Shown in pieces: positions 7,458 through 10,689 of a stretch of 10,689 bases of DNA. Below the pieces are notes generated by a model. The model worked only from the letters and a program-made list of their open reading frames with translations. It did no database searches and had not been told where the DNA came from. The stretch spans positions 1 through 10,689 of the forward strand of contig JAMPYE010000111.1 in assembly GCA_023700825.1 (NCBI GenBank), in the 5' to 3' direction. Each line of letters begins with the position of its first letter. Position 1 is the stretch's first letter. Position numbers and translations under genes: made by a program. The stretch is from Thermoanaerobaculia bacterium (GTDB lineage Bacteria; Acidobacteriota; Thermoanaerobaculia; Gp7-AA8).

Positions 7458-8966
7458 ATGGACGGACGATTTCTCGCACGCAGAAACGCACAGGCCGCAC
7501 GGCTGGCCGACGTTCCGCTCGTCGATGAGGCGGCGTTCCGTGCCGCGGTCCTCGACGCGGTGCTCGTCGACGGATGCCGGATCGCATCGCTCTTCGCGAG
7601 GGAGAGCGGCGGAGCAGTCGAGCTGGTCGCCGTCGTCGCCTCCGACGAGACCAGCGAGGTCGGCCTCGTACGGGCCGTACTCGCAAGCGACTCGTTCGAG
7701 TCGCTCACGACGGAATGCCCGCAGGCTCACCTGTTCGAGCGCGAGATCGCCGAGCAGTTCGGCGTCCGCCCCGAGGGACATCCGTGGCTCAAGCCGGTGC
7801 GGTTTCACGGGCCGTGGCGCACGGGTCGTTCGGTGTTCGGCGACGCAGGGCCGGGCGTGACTGATTTCTTCCGCGTCGAAGGGGACGAAGTTCACGAGGT
7901 GGCGGTCGGCCCGGTCCACGCCGGTGTGATCGAGCCGGGACACTTCCGCTTCCAGTGCCACGGAGAGCAGGTCTCTCATCTCGAGATCGCGCTCGGGTAC
8001 CAGCATCGCGGGATCGAGAGAGCTCTCGTCGGCGGGCCGACGAAGAAGTCCATTCACTACATGGAGACGGCGGCGGGCGACACCACGGTCGGCCACGCGA
8101 TCGCCTGGAGCCAGGCGATCGAGGCGCTCACGGGGACGAGACCGCCAGCGCGCGCGCACGCGATCCGCGGCATCGCGCTCGAGCTCGAGCGTCTCGCCAA
8201 CCATGTCGGCGATCTCGGCGCGCTCGCGGGCGATGTCGCGTTCCTTCCCACGGCCTCGTTCTGCGGGCGCATCCGAGGCGATTACCTGAATCTTTCCGCG
8301 GAACTCTGCGGCTCCCGGTTCGGGCGCGGCCTCGTGAGGCCGGGCGGCGTCGCGTTCGACATCGAGCCTGCACGTCTCGAGATGCTGCAGGGGCGCCTCG
8401 AAACATCGACGCGCGACGCGAAGGAAGCGGTCGGTCTGCTCTGGGAGACTCCGACGGTCATGGAACGATTCGAAAGCACCGGCATGGTCGAGCCCGACGC
8501 CTGCGAGGAGATCGGAATGGTCGGCGTCGCGGCGCGCGCCTGCGGCCGGGCGATCGACGTCCGCCACGACTTCCCGTTCGGCATCTACCGCTTCGCTCAC
8601 GTCCCGGTGATGACGGCGCATCACGGCGACGTGAACTCCCGCGCATTCGTCCGATGGCTCGAGCTGCAGCGGTCGGCAGAGTTCGTCGCCGATCAGCTCA
8701 CCGCTCTCCCCTCGACGCCCGTTCGCGTCGTACCGGGAGCGATCGCGCCGGACTCGATCGTCGCCTCGCTCACGGAAGGCTGGCGCGGCGAGATCTGTCA
8801 CGTCGCGATCACCGACTCAGCCGGCACGATCGCACGCTACAAGATCACCGATCCGTCGTTCCACAACTGGTTCGGGCTCGCGCTCGCCCTCCGCGGGGGC
8901 CAGATCTCCGACTTCCCGCTCTGCAACAAGAGCTTCAACCTCTCGTACTGCGGCCACGACCTGTAG
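7458..8966 (+). CDS. hyfG: HyfG-like fused NuoC/NuoD large subunit lacking [NiFe] ligands (Ehr type)
   Basis: A 502-residue soluble subunit that would sit at the base of the peripheral arm on the cytoplasmic side. Residues about 1-130 form a NuoC/30-kDa domain with the signature FEREIAEQFGVRPEGHPWL (93-111). Residues about 145-502 are the NuoD/hydrogenase-large-subunit domain, opening with VGPVHAGVIEPGHFRFQCHG and LGYQHRGIE. In true hydrogenases two CxxC pairs hold Ni-Fe. Here the first region reads ETAAGDTTVGH (203-213), with Ala206 and Thr209 at the expected cysteine positions. The second region is the C-terminus itself, NKSFNLSYCGHDL, with one unpaired Cys498. Hydrogenase activity is therefore unlikely; this is the pattern of Ehr complexes. 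Its real substrate is unknown. ATG 7458 is preferred by ribosome-site spacing; GTG 7449 would add three residues. Confidence 0.93.
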   Translation: MDGRFLARRNAQAARLADVPLVDEAAFRAAVLDAVLVDGCRIASLFARESGGAVELVAVVASDETSEVGLVRAVLASDSFESLTTECPQAHLFEREIAEQFGVRPEGHPWLKPVRFHGPWRTGRSVFGDAGPGVTDFFRVEGDEVHEVAVGPVHAGVIEPGHFRFQCHGEQVSHLEIALGYQHRGIERALVGGPTKKSIHYMETAAGDTTVGHAIAWSQAIEALTGTRPPARAHAIRGIALELERLANHVGDLGALAGDVAFLPTASFCGRIRGDYLNLSAELCGSRFGRGLVRPGGVAFDIEPARLEMLQGRLETSTRDAKEAVGLLWETPTVMERFESTGMVEPDACEEIGMVGVAARACGRAIDVRHDFPFGIYRFAHVPVMTAHHGDVNSRAFVRWLELQRSAEFVADQLTALPSTPVRVVPGAIAPDSIVASLTEGWRGEICHVAITDSAGTIARYKITDPSFHNWFGLALALRGGQISDFPLCNKSFNLSYCGHDL

Positions 8967-8978
8967 GAAGACCCGACG

Positions 8979-9752
8979 ATGCTGAAGATCCTCCTCGCAC
9001 GCGCCCACCAGGGACATCGCACGATGCGGTATCCGAAGGGCCCCGCCCCGGCGATGCCGGCGCACTTCCGGGGCATGCCGAAGATCGACGCGGCGCGATG
9101 CCCCGACGACTGCCGCAAGTGCGAAGAGGCTTGTCCAACCGACGCAATCACTTTCGCCGGAGGAAAGCCGCATCTCGACCTCGGACGCTGCATCTTCTGC
9201 CCCGAGTGCGAAGCCGCCTGCCCGGAGAAGGCGATCACGTTCACGGAAGACCATCGCTTGTCGGTCCGGTCGCGCGCCGACCTCCAGGTAACGCCGGGAG
9301 AGGAACTTCGGCTCGCGACGGCGCTGGACGGAAAGATGAAGAGCCTGTTCGGGCGATCGCTCAAGCTCCGCGTCGTGAGCGCAGGCGACTGCAACGGCTG
9401 CGCCGCCGACGTCAACGTCCTCGGAACGATCGGCTGGGACCTCGGGCGATTCGGAATCCAGTATGTCGCGTCACCTCGTCATGCCGACGGTCTCGTCGTC
9501 CTCGGTCCGGTCCCGCAGAACATGCGCCTCGCGTTGAAGAAGACGTACGACGCCGTTCCCGAACCGAAGATCGTGATCGCCATCGGCGCATGCGCGATCT
9601 CCGGAGGAATCTACGCGGGACATGCGGAGCAGAATGACGGCGCGGAGTCGGTCGTGCCGGTCGACCTCTTCATCGCAGGCTGTCCGCCGCACCCGCTGAC
9701 CATCCTCGACGGCCTGCTGCGGCTCCTCGGCAAGATAGAGCGCGGACGATGA
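8979..9752 (+). CDS. hyfI: HyfI-like (NuoB-type) small subunit with N-terminal 2x[4Fe-4S] ferredoxin domain
   Basis: A 257-residue iron-sulfur protein in two parts. Residues about 35-90 form a two-cluster ferredoxin domain: Cys41, 45, 48, 52 (Cx3Cx2Cx3CP, first spacing one residue longer than the classic CxxC) and Cys71, 74, 77, 81 (classic CxxCxxCxxxCP). Residues about 125-257 form a NuoB/hydrogenase-small-subunit domain whose proximal [4Fe-4S] cluster ligands are all present: Cys138 and Cys141 (DCNGC), Cys205 (GACAISGG) and Cys235 (GCPPHP). It thus appears to combine the roles of E. coli HyfH and HyfI, passing electrons between an outside partner and the large subunit. It starts 12 nt after hyfG, with AGGAAG (8965-8970) 8 nt upstream. 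It is the last gene of the operon; the next gene converges on it. Confidence 0.93.
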   Translation: MLKILLARAHQGHRTMRYPKGPAPAMPAHFRGMPKIDAARCPDDCRKCEEACPTDAITFAGGKPHLDLGRCIFCPECEAACPEKAITFTEDHRLSVRSRADLQVTPGEELRLATALDGKMKSLFGRSLKLRVVSAGDCNGCAADVNVLGTIGWDLGRFGIQYVASPRHADGLVVLGPVPQNMRLALKKTYDAVPEPKIVIAIGACAISGGIYAGHAEQNDGAESVVPVDLFIAGCPPHPLTILDGLLRLLGKIERGR

Positions 9753-9756
9753 CTCC

Positions 9757-9783
9757 TGTGGCGCAGGCACTCCTTGCCTGCGC
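9757..9783 (+). repeat. REP-like palindromic repeat, unit 1
   Basis: TGTG, then a 9-bp perfect inverted repeat GCGCAGGCA / TGCCTGCGC around the loop CTCCT. It lies 4 nt after the hyfI stop. Same family as units 2 and 3. There is no T-run after the hairpin, so it is not a classic terminator. Confidence 0.85.
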
Positions 9784-9798
9784 GTCGATTCTCTTCGC

Positions 9799-9838
9799 GG
9801 GGGCGACCGGCCTCCGGCCTCGCCCTCCCATCGCCCCC
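9799..9838. repeat. Long-range inverted repeat between REP-like units
   Basis: GGGGGCGA (9799-9806) and TCGCCCCC (9831-9838) are perfect 8-bp inverted arms 24 nt apart. The interval contains GGCC-rich sequence (CCGGCCTCCGGCC) that could fold further. A small hairpin GGCGC-TTC-GCGCC follows at 9841-9853. This is the core between units 1 and 2. Confidence 0.6.
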
Positions 9839-9855
9839 TCGGCGCTTCGCGCCGC

Positions 9856-9881
9856 GCGCAGACAAGAGTGTCTGCGCCACA
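9856..9881 (-). repeat. REP-like palindromic repeat, unit 2 (inverted orientation)
   Basis: Read on the - strand: TGTG, then GCGCAGACA / TGTCTGCGC around the loop CTCT. Compared with units 1 and 3 the stem differs by a G-to-A in one arm matched by a C-to-T in the other, so pairing is kept. With unit 1 it brackets a 125-bp inverted pair like a REPIN. Confidence 0.85.
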
Positions 9882-9902
9882 CAGGCCTCCCGCGGCATGC
9901 AA

Positions 9903-9929
9903 TGTGGCGCAGGCACTCGTTGCCTGCGC
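9903..9929 (+). repeat. REP-like palindromic repeat, unit 3
   Basis: TGTG, then GCGCAGGCA / TGCCTGCGC around the loop CTCGT. It is identical to unit 1 except for one loop base, in the same orientation, and lies 33 nt before the end of the convergent RDD gene. Confidence 0.85.
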
Positions 9930-9961
9930 GGCGCGCCGTAACGCGCGGCAACCGCGTCGCC

Positions 9962-10663
9962 TCACATGTACGGCGCCAGGATCGCGACTGCCACTGCCGT
10001 GATCGCGAGCCATCCGAAGAGACCGGTCACCCAGGCCCAGAGCGCCGGCGTTTCTCCCGGCTCCTCGACGACGATCGTCTTCGCGACGATGTCGAGCCCG
10101 CGCTGCTTCCTGTCCGTGAACGGGATGAAGAGGGCGTCGAGCACGACGAAATCGAAGTAGAACGAGAGCCTGCGAATGAAGGCCTGGCGAAGGAGCAGCG
10201 GCCGGCCGCTCTCTGCGACCACCCGGATCTTCATCACGTGCTTCCCGAGCGTCTTTCCGAATCGTGCCTCCAGCAGGGGAAAGTAGAGGATGGCGAGCCC
10301 GAATATCGCGAGCGCGCAGAGGCATGCCAGCGTGAAGCCAATCCAACGCGGAACGGCACCCTGTTCCGTGAGAACCACGATCGCCACGCCCGGCACGATC
10401 GCGAGCACGAACAGGCTCATGTCGCCGAAGAACGCGGCGAGCCTCCGCCAGAGGCTCGCGTAGACGAGCGGCCTCTCCGCATTGAAGGCCTCAGCCACGG
10501 TCTCAGGCGTACCCATTCGCCCGATGATCTCGAGCACCGTCCTGCCTCGCGAAATCCCTTCTTCGAAGTGCGCCCGCAGATCGGCTTCGAACCGCGCGCG
10601 CTCCTCGGGCGTCGCGAGAAGGAGACGCATCACTTCGTCGATGTAGCGTTCAGTCTGATTCAT
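9962..10663 (-). CDS. HAAS-like / RDD domain membrane protein
   Basis: A 233-residue protein. Residues 1-62 are a soluble helical domain (ERYIDEVMRLL, then DLRAHFEEGISRG and GTPETVAEAFN) of the kind called HAAS or DUF1700-like, common next to PadR-type regulators. Residues about 68-200 are an RDD domain: SLWRRLAAFFGDMSLFVLA (Arg/Asp helix), ARFGKTLGKHVMKIRVV (the typical GKTxGK-RVV segment) and RKQRGLDIVAKTIVVE (the second Asp region). A further membrane helix lies at 209-231. RDD proteins are poorly understood; some are thought to be transporters. ATG at 10663 has a strong GGAGG (+ strand 10670-10674) 6 nt upstream and probably overlaps an upstream gene by ATGA. It converges on the hyf operon and has no evident role in it. 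Confidence 0.85.
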   Translation of the reverse strand: MNQTERYIDEVMRLLLATPEERARFEADLRAHFEEGISRGRTVLEIIGRMGTPETVAEAFNAERPLVYASLWRRLAAFFGDMSLFVLAIVPGVAIVVLTEQGAVPRWIGFTLACLCALAIFGLAILYFPLLEARFGKTLGKHVMKIRVVAESGRPLLLRQAFIRRLSFYFDFVVLDALFIPFTDRKQRGLDIVAKTIVVEEPGETPALWAWVTGLFGWLAITAVAVAILAPYM

Positions 10664-10689
10664 GACTTTCCTCCCTCGGTGCTGCCGTC
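10660..10689 (-). CDS. Possible 3' end of an upstream gene (PadR-type regulator?), truncated
   Basis: On the - strand the last 30 bases read as nine codons (DGSTEGGKS) and a TGA that overlaps the start of the RDD gene as ATGA. Such overlaps are usual in operons, and HAAS-domain genes often follow a PadR-family regulator. The identity is inference from neighbourhood only; nine residues cannot identify a family. Confidence 0.35.
   Translation of the reverse strand, partial: DGSTEGGKS

Noticed and set aside
588..9752. Functional hydrogenase-4 or formate hydrogenlyase
   Set aside because: The gene order matches hyf, but the large subunit lacks the [NiFe] cysteines and no formate dehydrogenase or maturation genes are seen in the window.
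9757..9783. Rho-independent terminator of the hyf operon
   Set aside because: The hairpin is strong but the following bases (GTCGATTCTCTTC) contain no continuous T-run.
9757..9929. CRISPR array
   Set aside because: Only three short copies, in mixed orientation, each itself a palindrome, with unequal spacing of 73 and 22 nt and no cas genes.
9749..9961. ATG overlapping the hyfI stop (ATGA), starting a long open frame
   Set aside because: It would translate the palindromic repeats and then run antisense to the RDD gene; the composition is not protein-like and there is no family match.
9471..10346. - strand 291-residue ORF across hyfI's end, the intergenic region and the RDD gene
   Set aside because: It is out of frame with the RDD gene, antisense to hyfI, and contains the repeat units translated as coding sequence.

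Overview
The window is a GC-rich bacterial segment with short, overlapping genes on the + strand. The taxon cannot be read from it. The very high GC, the soil-bacterium style of the genes and a family of GTGGCGCAGGCA-type intergenic palindromes make Acidobacteriota or a similar soil or sediment phylum a reasonable but weak guess.

Bases 1-9752 are one tightly packed operon that enters from the left, so its promoter is outside the window. It begins with the 3' part of a regulator-like protein (excisionase-type DNA-binding helix-turn-helix plus PTS EIIA domain). Seven genes of a complex I / group 4 hydrogenase-like membrane complex follow: two tandem HyfB-type antiporter-like subunits, HyfC (NuoH-like), HyfE, HyfF (third antiporter-like subunit), HyfG (fused NuoC+NuoD-like large subunit) and a HyfI-type NuoB-like subunit with an N-terminal two-cluster ferredoxin domain. 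Junctions are 1-4 nt overlaps or gaps of 2-12 nt, so one transcript with translational coupling is likely.

The main point is that this does not look like a hydrogenase. The large subunit has neither CxxC pair that would bind the [NiFe] centre, and it ends right at the second metal-motif region with no cleavable tail. The small subunit keeps cysteines for one NuoB-type and two ferredoxin-type [4Fe-4S] clusters, and the membrane arm keeps the key Glu/Lys residues of ion translocation. This fits the energy-converting hydrogenase-related (Ehr) class: a redox-linked ion pump whose electron donor and acceptor are unknown. The EIIA/HTH gene at the operon's head suggests a link to phosphotransferase signalling; this is inference.

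Bases 9753-9961 separate the operon from a convergent gene. They hold three copies of a short palindromic repeat (orientations +, -, +) with paired compensatory changes in their stems, plus a further long-range inverted repeat. They resemble REP/REPIN elements. Bases 9962-10663 (- strand) encode a membrane protein with an N-terminal HAAS-like helical domain and a C-terminal RDD domain. The last 30 bases probably hold the end of an overlapping upstream gene, plausibly a PadR-type regulator.
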